Made by a program: the position numbers and the translations under genes
Source: Actinomycetota bacterium
GTDB taxonomy: Bacteria > Actinomycetota > Acidimicrobiia > Acidimicrobiales > Aldehydirespiratoraceae
Assembly (NCBI GenBank): GCA_009937405.1
Contig: JAACCU010000006.1
Coordinates: forward strand, 1 to 42,333
Reading direction: 5' to 3'
DNA length: 42,333 nucleotides
Shown: positions 9,803 through 19,448 of the stretch, one piece after another
How the letters are laid out: each line of letters opens with the position of its first letter
How positions within the stretch are numbered: position 1 is the stretch's first letter
The notes under the pieces: generated by a model
Told to the model about the DNA's origin: nothing
The model's database searches: none
Seen by the model: the letters and a program-made list of their open reading frames with translations, nothing else

Positions 9803-10789
9803 ATGAAGACCCCAGTTCGCGTCACTGTCACCGGTGCCGCCGGCCAGATCGGCTACAGCCTCCTCTTCCGCATTGCCAGCGGATCGTTGCTCGGCCCTGA
9901 CCAGCCGATCATCCTCCAGCTTCTTGAGATCCCGCCGGCGATGGGTGCACTCGAAGGCGTTGCGATGGAACTCAACGATGGGGCCTTCCCCCTGCTCGCC
10001 GGCATTACCCAGAGCGACGACCCGAATAGGGCCTTCGCAGGGGCCAACATCGCCATGTTGGTCGGTTCTCGTCCCCGCTCCAAGGGCATGGAACGCAAGG
10101 ATCTTCTTGAAGCCAATGGCGCCATTTTCACCGTTCAGGGCCGTGCGCTCAACGCCAACGCTGCTGACGACATCAAGGTGCTTGTGGTCGGCAATCCGGC
10201 CAACACCAACTCGCTTATCGCCATGAACAACGCGGCCGACATTCCTGATGCCCGCTTCACGGCGATGACTCGCCTTGATCACAATCGTGCGAAGGCGCAG
10301 CTGGCTCAGAGGCTTGACGTCACCGTCAACGACATCGCCAAGATGACGATCTGGGGCAATCATTCGGCCACCCAGTACCCCGACCTCTTCCACTGTGAGG
10401 TCAATGGTGAAAACGCTGCCGCTGCCGTTGACGACCAGGACTGGCTTGAGAACAGCTTCATTCCTACCGTTCAGCAGCGTGGTGCCGCCATCATCGAAGC
10501 ACGCGGTCTCTCGTCGGCGGCGTCGGCGGCGTCGGCTGCCGTAGACCACGTGCACGACTGGGTGCTTGGCACCGATGAGGGCGACTGGGTTTCCATGGCC
10601 ATCCCGTCCGACGGCAGCTATGGCGTGCCTGAGGGATTGATGTCGTCGTTCCCGGTGACCTGCTCAGATGGTGAGTATTCCATCGTTCAAGGTCTCGACA
10701 TCAACGAATTTTCCAGGGGCCGTATTGATGCCACGGTGGCAGAGTTGGCCGAAGAGCGCGACACCGTCCGCGAGCTTGGCCTGATCTGA
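9803..10789 (+). CDS. mdh: Malate dehydrogenase
   Basis: NAD-dependent oxidation of malate to oxaloacetate in the TCA cycle. It belongs to the MDH group related to cytosolic and actinobacterial enzymes. The dinucleotide motif GAAGQIG is at residues 11-17. The catalytic pair is Asp159 (in [11 protein letters not shown]) and His187 (in [12 protein letters not shown]), and [14 protein letters not shown] holds the substrate arginines. [21 protein letters not shown] is the usual alanine/serine-rich helix; its GC-rich triplet repetition in DNA is ordinary for this family. The ATG at 9803 has a ggagaa Shine-Dalgarno and gives 328 residues, a normal length. The reading frame stays open upstream to 9533, but that stretch lies opposite the PAS-GGDEF gene and has no family support. 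Confidence 0.97.
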   Translation: MKTPVRVTVTGAAGQIGYSLLFRIASGSLLGPDQPIILQLLEIPPAMGALEGVAMELNDGAFPLLAGITQSDDPNRAFAGANIAMLVGSRPRSKGMERKDLLEANGAIFTVQGRALNANAADDIKVLVVGNPANTNSLIAMNNAADIPDARFTAMTRLDHNRAKAQLAQRLDVTVNDIAKMTIWGNHSATQYPDLFHCEVNGENAAAAVDDQDWLENSFIPTVQQRGAAIIEARGLSSAASAASAAVDHVHDWVLGTDEGDWVSMAIPSDGSYGVPEGLMSSFPVTCSDGEYSIVQGLDINEFSRGRIDATVAELAEERDTVRELGLI

Positions 10790-10880
10790 TTTCTTGTTGA
10801 CCCAGTTGGCGCCTGTGGCTTGGCCTCTTGGTAGGCGGGCACTGCCAATGCGCGTCGAGGCTAGACCCCGAACTACACGG

Positions 10881-11228
10881 TCAGGGGGTGAACAGTGTCA
10901 GCCCCGCGAGGGCTTCCCGGGCGGCCATGAGGGCGTTGAGGTCGCCGCCGATCTGGAGTTCTCCATCCAGGAATGCTCGCTGGGCGGAGACTGTGCCGTC
11001 GTTGATTCCTTTGGCGGTGGCCAGATTGGTGACGAGTCGGACGTCGGCGGTAGCGGCTTCTCCGCGCACGATCTGGACCGTGCCGCCGGCGATGATTGTG
11101 TGCCAGACGACGGTCGAATCGGTCGTGACGGTTTGCTGAAGCGTCATGGTGATGACGGGGGAGGCAATGGTGCCGGCCGCCCGTTCGATCATTGCATCAA
11201 ACCATTCATCGGTCAGGAAGTTGGCCAC
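10881..11228 (-). CDS. SCP2 sterol-binding domain protein
   Basis: A small single-domain protein (115 residues) resembling the SCP-2 sterol/lipid transfer fold. It begins ANFLTDEWFDAM, as many actinobacterial SCP2 proteins do. It ends with the characteristic AFLDGELQIGGDLNALMAAR block, in which a short strand (DGELQIGGD) leads into the last helix. No signal peptide or membrane segment is present, so a cytosolic lipid or acyl-CoA binding role is likely; the ligand is unknown. It is convergent with mdh (91 bp between stops), and I saw no clear terminator there. The family call is by pattern only. Confidence 0.72.
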   Translation of the reverse strand: MANFLTDEWFDAMIERAAGTIASPVITMTLQQTVTTDSTVVWHTIIAGGTVQIVRGEAATADVRLVTNLATAKGINDGTVSAQRAFLDGELQIGGDLNALMAAREALAGLTLFTP

Positions 11229-11270
11229 AGGGGAAGGCTACGGCCTCGCGCTCTAGCCTCGGTCGGTGCC

Positions 11271-11351
11271 ATGTTGTTGTACGCCCCTATATTTTTGGGT
11301 GTCTGTGCGTTTGCAGGGTTCGTTGTGGCGCTCCTGCGAGACGAACCGTGA
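11271..11351 (+). CDS. Candidate 26-residue membrane peptide, coupled to the next gene
   Basis: A short frame starting at ATG 11271 encodes MLLYAPIFLGVCAFAGFVV followed by ALLRDEP: one hydrophobic helix of about 20 residues with a charged tail, which fits a single-pass small membrane protein. Its TGA stop overlaps the GTG start of the next gene as GTGA, the same coupling seen at several confirmed junctions in this window. No strong Shine-Dalgarno precedes the ATG; it could be leaderless. It may be a real small protein or a leader peptide. The evidence is only the composition and the overlap. Confidence 0.4.
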   Translation: MLLYAPIFLGVCAFAGFVVALLRDEP

Positions 11352-12004
11352 TTGACCTCGCCATGGTCGACGGCGACGGCCCGTTCCGAGACGCCGTTGA
11401 TCTGATCGACATCGAATGGGTCGATCCACGACTGGGCATGGCGGGTTTGCTGCGCACAGTTGCGCAACCTGAGTCCGGCTGCACCTGGTTTCTTTCGACG
11501 GTGTGCCAGCGAGAAAAAGAGCCGGTGGTTGTGCTCGCCTACGACCTGCCACTGGTGACACATGCCTTTGAGTTTCGGGGGCCTGGGATTTGGGCGGACA
11601 TTGCTTGTGAGGAAGCGGCGGAGCGCTGGACGGTCGGGCTTGAGGCGTTTGGGCTCGCCGTTGACCCCAGTGAAGTCGTGACCCCGAACACTTTTGGTGA
11701 CCGCGTTGCCTTGGGCCTTGATCTCGACGTCGAAACTTCGAGTGGGGTTGAGTTGGATGGCGGTGGATTCATGCATGAGGTTGTTGTTGCCGGCGAAGTC
11801 CTCGTCGGCTCCGACGCGTTCGAGATCGACGCGGTGGGCGTGCGCCGCCGTCGATGGGACGATTGCGTGCCCGTGCTTACCGCGCCCACCCCAGGCATCG
11901 AGGTGGTGGGCCGACTCGCGGTGCGATGGCCTGGGCTGGCGTCTGCGGAGATCCGCGGCTGGGTCCTCGGTAACCGACCCGGGTGGGTGGGGCTGGCGGC
12001 CTAG
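11348..12004 (+). CDS. Uncharacterised protein, possible AttH/CrtC-like lipocalin-fold relative
   Basis: I do not recognise this 218-residue protein with confidence. It is rich in Val, Asp, Gly and Trp, has no signal peptide or membrane helix, and appears all-beta: alternating short strands such as MHEVVVAGEVLVGSDAFEI followed by GVRRRRWDD. This last block resembles the end of AttH/CrtC-like two-barrel proteins, where a strand pair leads to G-x-R-x-x-x-W, but the match is weak. The start is GTG 11348, overlapping the stop of the upstream 26-residue frame, with ATG 11363 as an alternative. Its stop codon abuts the stop of the convergent DUF368 gene with no bases between. Confidence 0.6.
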   Translation: MIDLAMVDGDGPFRDAVDLIDIEWVDPRLGMAGLLRTVAQPESGCTWFLSTVCQREKEPVVVLAYDLPLVTHAFEFRGPGIWADIACEEAAERWTVGLEAFGLAVDPSEVVTPNTFGDRVALGLDLDVETSSGVELDGGGFMHEVVVAGEVLVGSDAFEIDAVGVRRRRWDDCVPVLTAPTPGIEVVGRLAVRWPGLASAEIRGWVLGNRPGWVGLAA

Positions 12005-12919
12005 TCAGTGCGATGCGCTGAAACGCTCGCTGATCCTGGCGATGGCCATGACGAGTGCGGCCGCCGCGATGGCGAGCACAAGTGGGCCAGCAATCTGATC
12101 GATTTCTGGCCACTCGAGGCCGGTGCCATCGATGACTTCGGTCGCGTCCTCACTGATCACGCCTACGCCGTTGGGCCACGGCCAGACAACGCGCAGCGAG
12201 CCGACCATGAGCCCGATGAGAGCGGCCATCACGAGGTCGAAGGCCCGTTCGAGAATCCATCCGAGCACCGACGAGAATAGGGCGAGTCCGATGGTTGCGC
12301 CGATGGCCACGAAGATCAGATCGGCGAACGCTCGGTCATCGACGGCTCCGAGGACTGGGGCATACATCCCCATCATGAGGAGGATGAATGAGCCACTGAT
12401 GCCAGGCAAAATCATGGCGCAGATGGCAAGACTTCCTGCCCCGACAAAGACGAGTGCAGAGGGGTCCTGTACCGGCCCGGATTGATATCCGAGCAGGAAG
12501 CACACAACGACCGCTACGACTGCCATGACCAGGACATGGGTGAACATTCGCTTTCTCAGCATCCCCCATGCCACGAAGACCGATGCCACAACGAGCCCAA
12601 AGAAGAGGCCGGCCATCTCCTCGGGGTTGTCATGAAGTTGTGTCTCTATCAGGTGTGCCAGCGAGGCGACAGCCACCAGGATGCCGAACAGCAGTGGGAT
12701 GAGGAAGAGAAAGTCGAGCGCTACGACTCGACGCCGGAAGCCTTTGATGTCTCCCGTGGCCAGGGTGCCAAGGGCGCGAGCGCCGTCACGGATGCTGTCG
12801 ATCAGCTTCTGATAGATGCCGAAAACGAGGGCGATAGTGCCGCCGGATACACCGGGAACAACATCGGCGGCTCCCATCACGAATCCGCGGGCGACTTGGG
12901 CGAGGATCTTGGGGATCAC
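12005..12919 (-). CDS. popT: DUF368 polyprenyl-phosphate transporter (PopT family)
   Basis: A polytopic inner-membrane protein of 304 residues. DUF368 members are now known as PopT, one of two families that flip undecaprenyl phosphate back across the membrane so that the lipid carrier for peptidoglycan and other glycans is recycled. The two signature re-entrant-like motifs are present: GAADVVPGVSGGTIALVFGIY near the N-terminus and ILPGISGSFILLMMGMY in the middle, the inverted repeat of the fold. The start is GTG 12919; the first helix begins directly after it, as in other members. It is divergent from the alpha/beta hydrolase, with only 26 bp between starts. The family is certain; the function is carried over from characterised members. 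Confidence 0.9.
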   Translation of the reverse strand: MIPKILAQVARGFVMGAADVVPGVSGGTIALVFGIYQKLIDSIRDGARALGTLATGDIKGFRRRVVALDFLFLIPLLFGILVAVASLAHLIETQLHDNPEEMAGLFFGLVVASVFVAWGMLRKRMFTHVLVMAVVAVVVCFLLGYQSGPVQDPSALVFVGAGSLAICAMILPGISGSFILLMMGMYAPVLGAVDDRAFADLIFVAIGATIGLALFSSVLGWILERAFDLVMAALIGLMVGSLRVVWPWPNGVGVISEDATEVIDGTGLEWPEIDQIAGPLVLAIAAAALVMAIARISERFSASH

Positions 12920-12945
12920 GGTCGCTGAGGGTACCGTCGCTGCTC

Positions 12946-13827
12946 ATGATGAACGCGGCACACGACGCAGCGCGAGGAAACCTTGTCCGGGTGGGTGACG
13001 TCGATCTTTGGGTTGACGTCGACGGTCCTGACGGTGGTGACACTGTCGTGCTCATTGCCGGGGCCGACACCCCCGGCTTTCGTTGGACCCGCGCAATCGT
13101 GGATCGACTGATCGGCGACGGCTATCGGGTGGTGCGGTTTGATCACCGAGATTGTGGGCGCTCGACCCGTTTTGGCTCGTCGGATGCGTATCGGCTCGAC
13201 GATTTGGCCGCCGACATCGTTGGCCTTCTCGATGAGTTGGGGGTCGGCGCCGCTCATCTTGTCGGACGGTCCATGGGTGGCATGGTTGCCCAGGTGCTGG
13301 CGCTCGACCACCCCCAAAGGGTGCGATCACTCAGCTTGTTCGGCACCACGCCCGGTATCGGCGACGAGCGTCTCCCTGGCCCCGATGAGGACTTCATCGA
13401 GAAGATGACCTTCCGGCTTTTCGAAGGTCCGCCACGTGAAGCCGAAGATCAAGTCACCTGGATAGCGGAGCTTGCTGAGTTGATGAACGGCACGCTCTAC
13501 CCGATCGACGTCGAGGCCGAGACAGCGTTGGCACTTGCCGAGGTCGAGACGGGCTGGGTTGCCGAGACCGGGCACGGGGTTGCTGCGTTTTCCTCGAAGT
13601 CGCGTCTTGATCGGTTGGTCGAGATCGCAGCACCGACGCTTGTTGTGCACGGGTCCGCTGACGTTGTGCTGCCGATTGAGCACGGCCAGGCGTTGGCCGA
13701 GGGTATTCCTGGCGCGGTGTACATCGAGGTCGATGGTCTCGGTCACGAAGTTCCGGACGGACTTATCGCAGAGATGTGGCCGGTCCTGCAGCACCATCTG
13801 CGATCCTCGACCGACTGGACCGGGTGA
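12946..13827 (+). CDS. Alpha/beta-hydrolase fold protein
   Basis: A cytosolic alpha/beta hydrolase of 293 residues. The nucleophile elbow is GRSMG with Ser109; the acid is Asp239 in VHGSADVVLP and the base His267 in GLGHEVP, so the triad is complete. The early HGG-like oxyanion segment is replaced by LIAGADTPGFRW, followed by FDHRDCGRSTRF. The overall layout resembles esterases and lactonases related to TAP-like and DhaA-like hydrolases; the substrate is unknown. ATG 12946 and 12949 are both possible starts. A strong hairpin lies 10 bp beyond the stop. It is divergent from popT. Confidence 0.85.
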   Translation: MMNAAHDAARGNLVRVGDVDLWVDVDGPDGGDTVVLIAGADTPGFRWTRAIVDRLIGDGYRVVRFDHRDCGRSTRFGSSDAYRLDDLAADIVGLLDELGVGAAHLVGRSMGGMVAQVLALDHPQRVRSLSLFGTTPGIGDERLPGPDEDFIEKMTFRLFEGPPREAEDQVTWIAELAELMNGTLYPIDVEAETALALAEVETGWVAETGHGVAAFSSKSRLDRLVEIAAPTLVVHGSADVVLPIEHGQALAEGIPGAVYIEVDGLGHEVPDGLIAEMWPVLQHHLRSSTDWTG

Positions 13828-13837
13828 TGACGCGAAA

Positions 13838-13865
13838 CGAGACATCCCGGGGCGGGGATGTCTCG
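13838..13865 (+). terminator. Perfect 11-bp inverted repeat, probable terminator
   Basis: CGAGACATCCC and GGGATGTCTCG pair perfectly around a six-base loop, starting 10 bp after the alpha/beta hydrolase stop. It sits between convergent genes (the hydrolase and sdhB), so it could act in either direction. No T-run follows on the plus strand. The remaining ~200 bp to the sdhB stop hold no further feature that I can support. Confidence 0.6.
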
Positions 13866-14063
13866 CTCGGAGGGACGTTGTAGCCCGCTGATGCTGGGTC
13901 TGAGGCTCGTCCATAGAGCGCTTCTCTGGCTGCCTCTTGAGCAGAGCGGGTGCTTCGAACGGATGAAATCCCGTCGGTGGATTCCGAATAACGGAACGTG
14001 TGACGTATGTCACCGTCGCGCCGTCCGGGCCGCGCGTCAAGGGGAATTTTGGCGTGGTTCGAG

Positions 14064-14834
14064 CTACTGGCTTGAGAGCGACCGGTTCTTGGTTTTCGAC
14101 TTGATGTAGTCCCGGTTCATCATGGCGATGAAATCCAGGGGAATCTCCTTCGGGCATGCCTCATGGCATTCGCCATGGTTGGTGCAGGAGCCGAAGAAGT
14201 CCTCCATGGTCTCGACCATATTTTCCGTGCGCTTCCACCGTTCGGGTTGGCCCTGAGGCAACACGTTGAGGTGGGCGAGTTTGGCCGAGGTGAAAAGTTG
14301 GGCTGCCGAATTGGGGCATGCCGCGACGCAGGCGCCGCAGCCGATGCATGCGGCCGCGTCCATCGCCATATCGGCGACTTCCTTCGGGACAGGGATGTCG
14401 TTGGCATCGGGGGCAGTGCCCGTCGGCGCCGAGATGTAGCCGCCGGCCTCCACGATGCGGTCGAAGGCCCGGCGGTCCACCATGAGGTCTTTGAGCACCG
14501 GAAAGGATTGCGCCTTCCAGGGCTCGATGACGATCTCGTCGCCGTCGTTAAACTTTCGCATATGGAGCTGACAGGTCGCCGTGGCTTTCTCGGGACCGTG
14601 GGCCTGCCCATTGATCATCACACCACAGGTGCCACAGATGCCCTCGCGGCAATCGTGGGCGAATGTGACGGGTTCGAGGTCGTCGCCGATTAAGCGTTCG
14701 TTGACGACGTCGAGCATCTCGAGGAACGAGGCGTCCTCAGGGATGTCGTTGGCGTCGACCTTGAGGAATGCACCTTGGGCGTGCGGTCCGTCCTGGCGCC
14801 AGATCTTGAGCTTGAGGTTCAGCATTTTGCTCAT
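14064..14834 (-). CDS. sdhB: Succinate dehydrogenase iron-sulfur subunit
   Basis: The electron-transfer subunit of the succinate:quinone oxidoreductase (complex II), cytosolic side of the membrane. The N-terminal plant-type ferredoxin domain binds [2Fe-2S] through Cys62, Cys67, Cys70 and Cys88 (CREGICGTC, then ATCQ). The C-terminal domain has [12 protein letters not shown] for [4Fe-4S] and [12 protein letters not shown] for [3Fe-4S]. The 256-residue length fits the group that pairs with a single large diheme membrane subunit. The ATG at 14834 has a strong Shine-Dalgarno (gagggag) that overlaps the sdhA stop region, showing co-translation. It is the last gene of sdhCAB. Confidence 0.96.
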   Translation of the reverse strand: MSKMLNLKLKIWRQDGPHAQGAFLKVDANDIPEDASFLEMLDVVNERLIGDDLEPVTFAHDCREGICGTCGVMINGQAHGPEKATATCQLHMRKFNDGDEIVIEPWKAQSFPVLKDLMVDRRAFDRIVEAGGYISAPTGTAPDANDIPVPKEVADMAMDAAACIGCGACVAACPNSAAQLFTSAKLAHLNVLPQGQPERWKRTENMVETMEDFFGSCTNHGECHEACPKEIPLDFIAMMNRDYIKSKTKNRSLSSQ

Positions 14835-14846
14835 TCTTCGCTCCCT

Positions 14847-16769
14847 CTACTTGTACGAGCGCTGTGTCAGCGCCACGTTCTCGAAGTTCAGTTCTTCCTT
14901 GTGCACGGTTGGCTCGGTATCTGCGCCGTTCCATTCCCAGGCCCCGACGTAGGCAAAGTTTTCGTCGTCGCGTAGGGCCTCGCCTTCTGGCGTCTGTGAC
15001 TCTTCGCGGAAGTGACCGCCACAACTTTCTCGGCGATGCAGGGCATCGCGCACCTTGAGTTCGGCAAACTCCATGAAGTCATCGACCCGGTTGACCTTTT
15101 CGAGCATGGTGTTGATGCCGTCGGGGCTGCCGAGGACCTTGACGTTCTTGCGGAAGTCTTCGCGCAAAGCGGGGATCTCAGAAAGTGCCGTTTGGAGGCC
15201 GGCCTCGTTGCGAGCCATGCCGCAGTACTCCCAGACGATCTTGCCGAGTTCGCGATGGTAGTGCTCGACCCCGTGGGTGCCGCCTGTCTTGGAGGTCCAC
15301 TGCCGGGTGCGGTCGTCGACCTGCTGCACCGCTTCGGTGAATACTGGGTCGTCGGTGGGGACCGCACCATCACCGAGCTTTGGAGCCAGATAATCGCCGA
15401 TCGTGTAGGGCAGAACGAAGTAGCCATCGGCCAAACCCTGCATCAGCGCCGAGGCGCCGAGCCGGTTGGCGCCGTGGTCGGAGAAGTTGGCTTCACCGAG
15501 GGCGTAGAGGCCGGGCACCGTGGTCATCAGGTTGTAGTCAACCCAGAGGCCACCCATCGTGTAGTGCGTGGCTGGGTAGATGCGCATCGGTTCGCGGTAT
15601 GGATCTTCACCGGTGATCCGCTCGTACATGTCGAACAGGTTTCCGTAGCGCTCCTTCACTGCTTCGACGCCGTCGCGGCCGATGGCGGCCGCGAAGTCGA
15701 GGTAGACGCCGTTTTTCAGTGGACCGACGCCGCGACCCTCATCGACGACCGTCTTGGCGTTGCGGCTGGCAACGTCGCGAGGGACGAGGTTGCCGAACGC
15801 CGGATATTTCTCTTCGAGGTAGTAGTAGCGCTCGTCCTCGGGCACCTGATCGGCACCGCGAGCCTCATCGGCGTTGCGAGGGACCCAGATGCGTCCATCG
15901 TTGCGCAGCGACTCTGACATCAGCGTCAGCTTTGATTGGACCTCGTCCGAGGCTGGGATGCAGGTTGGGTGAATTTGCGTGTAGCACGGGTTGGCGAATA
16001 AGGCGCCTTTGCGGTGCGCCCGCCAGCTGGCTGACACATTGCACATCATGGCGTTGGTCGACAAGTAGTAGACGTTGCCGTAGCCGCCGGTGGCAAGCAC
16101 CACGGCGTGGCCGCTATGAGCGCTGACCTCACCAGTGAGCATGTCGCGGGTGACGATGCCGACGGCCTCGCCATCCTTCTTCACAATGTCGAGCACATCG
16201 GAGCGGTTGTAGAGCGTGACTTTGCCGAGCGCGATTTGTGCGGCCAGTGCCTGGTACGCGCCGATCAATAGCTGCTGCCCTGTCTGGCCTCGGGCGTAGA
16301 AGGTGCGGCTGACCTGGGCGCCACCGAACGAGCGGTTTGCGAGCAAGCCTCCGTACTCGCGAGCGAAGGGGACACCCTGGGCCGCGCATTGGTCGATGAT
16401 GTCAACGGATACTTGCGCCAGGCGATGGACGTTGGCTTCGCGGGAGCGATAGTCGCCACCCTTCACCGTGTCGTAGAAGAGTCGGTGAACGGAGTCGCCG
16501 TCGTTGCGATAGTTTTTCGCCGCATTGATGCCACCCTGAGCGGCGATCGAGTGCGCTCGACGAGGCGAGTCGTGGTAGGTGAAAACCTTGACGTTGTAGC
16601 CGAGTTCAGCAAGCGAGGCGGCAGCCGAAGCACCGGCCAGACCGGTGCCGACGACAATGACGTCGAACTTGCGTTTGTTGGCCGGGTTGACGAGCTTGAC
16701 CGAGAACTTGTGGTTGTCCCACTTCTCAGCGATCGGACCGTCCGGAATCTTTGCGTCGAGCATGACCAT
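14847..16769 (-). CDS. sdhA: Succinate dehydrogenase flavoprotein subunit
   Basis: The catalytic subunit of complex II, oxidising succinate to fumarate with covalent FAD. The FAD-binding motif GTGLAG is at residues 41-46 and the flavin-linking His73 lies in [13 protein letters not shown]. Further conserved blocks are [27 protein letters not shown] and [19 protein letters not shown]. The length of 640 residues matches the long SdhA type found with trimeric diheme enzymes in Actinobacteria and Bacteroidetes, including mycobacterial Sdh1. The start overlaps the sdhC stop as TGATG after a strong gggaggagg Shine-Dalgarno; a second in-frame ATG two codons later is also possible. Middle gene of sdhCAB. 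Confidence 0.97.
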   Translation of the reverse strand: MVMLDAKIPDGPIAEKWDNHKFSVKLVNPANKRKFDVIVVGTGLAGASAAASLAELGYNVKVFTYHDSPRRAHSIAAQGGINAAKNYRNDGDSVHRLFYDTVKGGDYRSREANVHRLAQVSVDIIDQCAAQGVPFAREYGGLLANRSFGGAQVSRTFYARGQTGQQLLIGAYQALAAQIALGKVTLYNRSDVLDIVKKDGEAVGIVTRDMLTGEVSAHSGHAVVLATGGYGNVYYLSTNAMMCNVSASWRAHRKGALFANPCYTQIHPTCIPASDEVQSKLTLMSESLRNDGRIWVPRNADEARGADQVPEDERYYYLEEKYPAFGNLVPRDVASRNAKTVVDEGRGVGPLKNGVYLDFAAAIGRDGVEAVKERYGNLFDMYERITGEDPYREPMRIYPATHYTMGGLWVDYNLMTTVPGLYALGEANFSDHGANRLGASALMQGLADGYFVLPYTIGDYLAPKLGDGAVPTDDPVFTEAVQQVDDRTRQWTSKTGGTHGVEHYHRELGKIVWEYCGMARNEAGLQTALSEIPALREDFRKNVKVLGSPDGINTMLEKVNRVDDFMEFAELKVRDALHRRESCGGHFREESQTPEGEALRDDENFAYVGAWEWNGADTEPTVHKEELNFENVALTQRSYK

Positions 16770-17581
16770 CAGCCCTCCTCCCCATGGTTGTCAGAATCGA
16801 GTTTGTCGAATCCCCCGACCTCGACGGACCGGTTGTCCTCGTCTATGAGGCCGGCCTGAACGGCGATCGGGAAGCTCAGGTTGCCCACCAGGATGAGACC
16901 GGCGATGCCCGTGGCGAAGCCGCGGCGAAGGCTGTTATAGGTGGGGTTGTTAATGCCAAGCGTTTGAAACATGGACCAGGCGCCGTGATAGATGTGAACT
17001 GCGAGAGCGACGTTGGCGACGATGTAGATGATGGCCACTGGCAGAGCACTCATCGAGTCGTAAACGTTGTGGTAGACGTCGCCACGGACCCAGTCGTCGC
17101 TGAACCAGCCCCAGGTCAGGTCGGCCAGGTGGTACAGCGTGTAGAGCAAGATGATGGGGCCGGTCATGCGCATGGTGCGGCTGGCGAAGTTGGCGGCGAC
17201 ATAGTCGCGCTTGCCGACATAGCTCGAGTCGGCCTTGGCACTGAGCTTGGTGAGGGAAACGGCCGAGTGGATGTGAGCAGCGAACATGCCAATCAGGCCA
17301 AGACGCATCGCCCAAAGGATGAATGTACGTGGCACGAGGTGTCCGCCGAGATCGCGCAGCGCTTCGGCGTAGTGATGGATCTGTGACGGGCCCTCATAGA
17401 GGTGCATGTTGCCGATCATGTGAACGACAACGAAGCCGATCAGTCCGATCCCGGTGAGGGCCATGACATACTTTTTGCCGATGGCCGTCTGGTAAATATT
17501 CAGCGGCCACGGCAGTTGTTGTGGTCGCCGTCGAATCGGCGGGACCGAGTGGTCAGCGCCACTCGAGATGGTTTGCGCCAT
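16769..17581 (-). CDS. sdhC: Succinate dehydrogenase cytochrome b membrane subunit (diheme type)
   Basis: The membrane anchor of complex II, expected to carry five helices and two b hemes and to exchange electrons with (mena)quinone. Candidate heme histidines lie in [27 protein letters not shown] and AVHIYHGAW. The frame is open to 17722, but ATG 17581 is chosen: it has an aaggat Shine-Dalgarno and gives 270 residues, the size of mycobacterial Sdh1 anchors. ATG 17626 has none. First gene of the sdhCAB operon; the promoter should lie in the 91 bp between this start and the GH2 stop at 17673. Confidence 0.93.
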   Translation of the reverse strand: MAQTISSGADHSVPPIRRRPQQLPWPLNIYQTAIGKKYVMALTGIGLIGFVVVHMIGNMHLYEGPSQIHHYAEALRDLGGHLVPRTFILWAMRLGLIGMFAAHIHSAVSLTKLSAKADSSYVGKRDYVAANFASRTMRMTGPIILLYTLYHLADLTWGWFSDDWVRGDVYHNVYDSMSALPVAIIYIVANVALAVHIYHGAWSMFQTLGINNPTYNSLRRGFATGIAGLILVGNLSFPIAVQAGLIDEDNRSVEVGGFDKLDSDNHGEEG

Positions 17582-17672
17582 TGCGAAACGATCCTTATCT
17601 CGTGAGCTGCGTGCTTTCCGGCTCATGTTGAACGGGATTGACGGTACCTGTCCGCTGGTTGTAAGGCCTAGT

Positions 17673-19448
17673 TCAGCCCACGGAAGTGCGATAGGTATTG
17701 GCGACGGCAAGATCGATGGCATTGATTTCGAGATCGAGGCGGAGTTCGCCGGGCGTGCTTAGTGGCGTGAATTTGAGATCGGCGATGAACTCGCAATGGT
17801 CGCCGCTGACATCGCCCCCCCACCGTGAACTCTGCGTTCTGCCGTCGGGGAACGTGAGGGTGGCGCGTATTTCGGCGCCGGAAATCGGCTTGTGGAGATC
17901 TGAAACCACATGGATGGCAACGCTGTGCGCAACATTGGCTCGAAGGACCCGGGGCAGAGGGTCGGCCACAATGATCACGGGTCGACACGCATCGATCAGG
18001 GCGTCCCAGCCGGGCTTGGATCGGCGCTCGTGGTCGAGTACGCCGAAGCCTCCGGCGCTCGATTGGTCGGCGAGATAATGCAGGCAGAAACCGCCGGTCG
18101 GTCGGTATTTGAGTCGTCGGAGCGTCTCGATGGTGGTTCGGATCACCTGGGCTTGGGCCTGTTGCGTCATCAGGGCCCAGGTCTGGCCGTCGTCGACTGC
18201 GGCGGGGGGCACAAGATGATGAAGCGACCGGGCTGGTCCGCCGATTGCGCCGGCGATGGCTTCCCAGTTGAGTGCCGGCCACCGAGGGCTCAACAGTTCC
18301 GGGAGTGAAGGATTGACCGTGGCGGCACCGAACGCTGTCACGAATCGACCCATCCGCGGGACGCGGGCGAGCGCAGAGCCGAGATCGGCGGCCGTTCGGT
18401 CGTGCCAACCGAACCACAGGTGGCTGGTGGTGCCGTCGAGTTTGGGCAGGTGAGGAGGCACATCGGTGTGGTCGACCACGGGCCGGGAGCCATCGGTGCG
18501 CTGGAGCACGCGACGGATTGAGGTGTCGAGGACGGCTCGGTTCCAGGACGGCCGTTGCTGACCGACGACCGGCGGCGTGGCGAGGCGGACGACGGGCTGT
18601 CGACGCGGTTCGTCGTGGGCGCACCACAGGGCGATCGATGGGTGATGACCGAGGAGGTCGACGGCTTCGCGGGCTTGGCGGACTGCCTGGCCTCGTACAC
18701 CGCGCGCCATCACCCCTCGGATTGGGAGATCTTGCCAGATGAGCAGGCCAAGTTCGTCGGCCGCCTCGTAGACCTCGGGCCGAGCAATGTGGGCCACGAG
18801 TCGCACCAGATCGAGTCCGGCGTCGCGTGCGGCCCGAAGATCAGCGATCACTTCGATAGGAGAGGCGTCGGCGAGGCGCGGTTGGGTCGGGAGGTGGTTG
18901 ATGCCTTTGACGAAGAGCCGAGTGTTGTTGACGTGAAACGTCCACTTGTTCATGCGAACGGAGCGGAACCCGATCCGGCGCTCGCGATGATCATAGACCT
19001 CGCCGTCGACCTCGAGTTCACAACGCAGATCGTGCAAGGGCTGCTCGCCGAGCGCATGGGGCCACCACAGCTCGGGTTCGGGAACGTCGATTGTCCATTC
19101 GACTCGGTTTTCGCCGGCGGCTGCGGAGTGGTGGAGTTCTTCGGTGTGGCCGGCGACAGTGGCGCGGAGGGTGACCATGCCGCCTTCGGGGTGATCGATC
19201 ACGCAGCGAAGGGCTAGACGGGCGCGGGCGGCGTTGGCGTCGATACAGATCGCCCGAAAGTGTTTGATGGCCGACGGACCAGATTCGAGTAGTGACACGC
19301 TTCGCCAGATACCGCCCGGGTTCATGCCCGCTGCGCCGCTCAGCTCAGGGTCGAGGATGGCTCCCATGAGGTTGGTGCGTTCGTCGGGATTCCCAAATCT
19401 GGGGCAGCTGACATCGACGGCAAGTAGGTGCGTATCGCGGTCGGCCAT
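17673..19448 (-). CDS. GH2-family protein, main part after a frameshift; catalytic nucleophile missing
   Basis: The main part of a glycoside hydrolase family 2 (beta-galactosidase/beta-mannosidase clan) protein: the rest of the sugar-binding barrel, the immunoglobulin-like domain (about 65-165), the TIM barrel (about 170-480) and a C-terminal beta domain. Typical blocks are GIWRSVSL, GFRSVRMNKWTFHVNN, LFVKGINHLP and LLIWQDLPIRG. At the acid/base the usual HNEP reads HDEP (Glu280 present, preceding Asn replaced by Asp). At the nucleophile the usual [ST]E[FY]G reads TAFG, with Ala372 in place of Glu. Hydrolysis by the normal mechanism is therefore unlikely. The ATG at 19448 overlaps the stop of the N-terminal fragment (TGATG). 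A pseudogene, a binding protein or a sequence error at the shift are all possible. Confidence 0.75.
   Translation of the reverse strand: MADRDTHLLAVDVSCPRFGNPDERTNLMGAILDPELSGAAGMNPGGIWRSVSLLESGPSAIKHFRAICIDANAARARLALRCVIDHPEGGMVTLRATVAGHTEELHHSAAAGENRVEWTIDVPEPELWWPHALGEQPLHDLRCELEVDGEVYDHRERRIGFRSVRMNKWTFHVNNTRLFVKGINHLPTQPRLADASPIEVIADLRAARDAGLDLVRLVAHIARPEVYEAADELGLLIWQDLPIRGVMARGVRGQAVRQAREAVDLLGHHPSIALWCAHDEPRRQPVVRLATPPVVGQQRPSWNRAVLDTSIRRVLQRTDGSRPVVDHTDVPPHLPKLDGTTSHLWFGWHDRTAADLGSALARVPRMGRFVTAFGAATVNPSLPELLSPRWPALNWEAIAGAIGGPARSLHHLVPPAAVDDGQTWALMTQQAQAQVIRTTIETLRRLKYRPTGGFCLHYLADQSSAGGFGVLDHERRSKPGWDALIDACRPVIIVADPLPRVLRANVAHSVAIHVVSDLHKPISGAEIRATLTFPDGRTQSSRWGGDVSGDHCEFIADLKFTPLSTPGELRLDLEINAIDLAVANTYRTSVG

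Noticed and set aside
10508-10536. Trinucleotide-like repetition (tcggcggcg) in mdh
   Set aside because: It encodes the normal Ser/Ala-rich helix of malate dehydrogenases, so it is a codon-use effect and not a separate repeat element.
14000-14013. Palindrome GTGACGTATGTCAC between the hydrolase and sdhB
   Set aside because: It lies between two convergent gene ends with no promoter in reach; a five-base arm pair is expected by chance at this scale.
15012-15917. 301-residue open frame on the plus strand inside sdhA
   Set aside because: It is antisense to a clear SdhA protein with all motifs; the composition is that of a complementary-strand shadow.
17582-17722. Longer N-terminus for SdhC
   Set aside because: The extra 47 residues are Pro/Ser-rich without family support, and only ATG 17581 has a Shine-Dalgarno.
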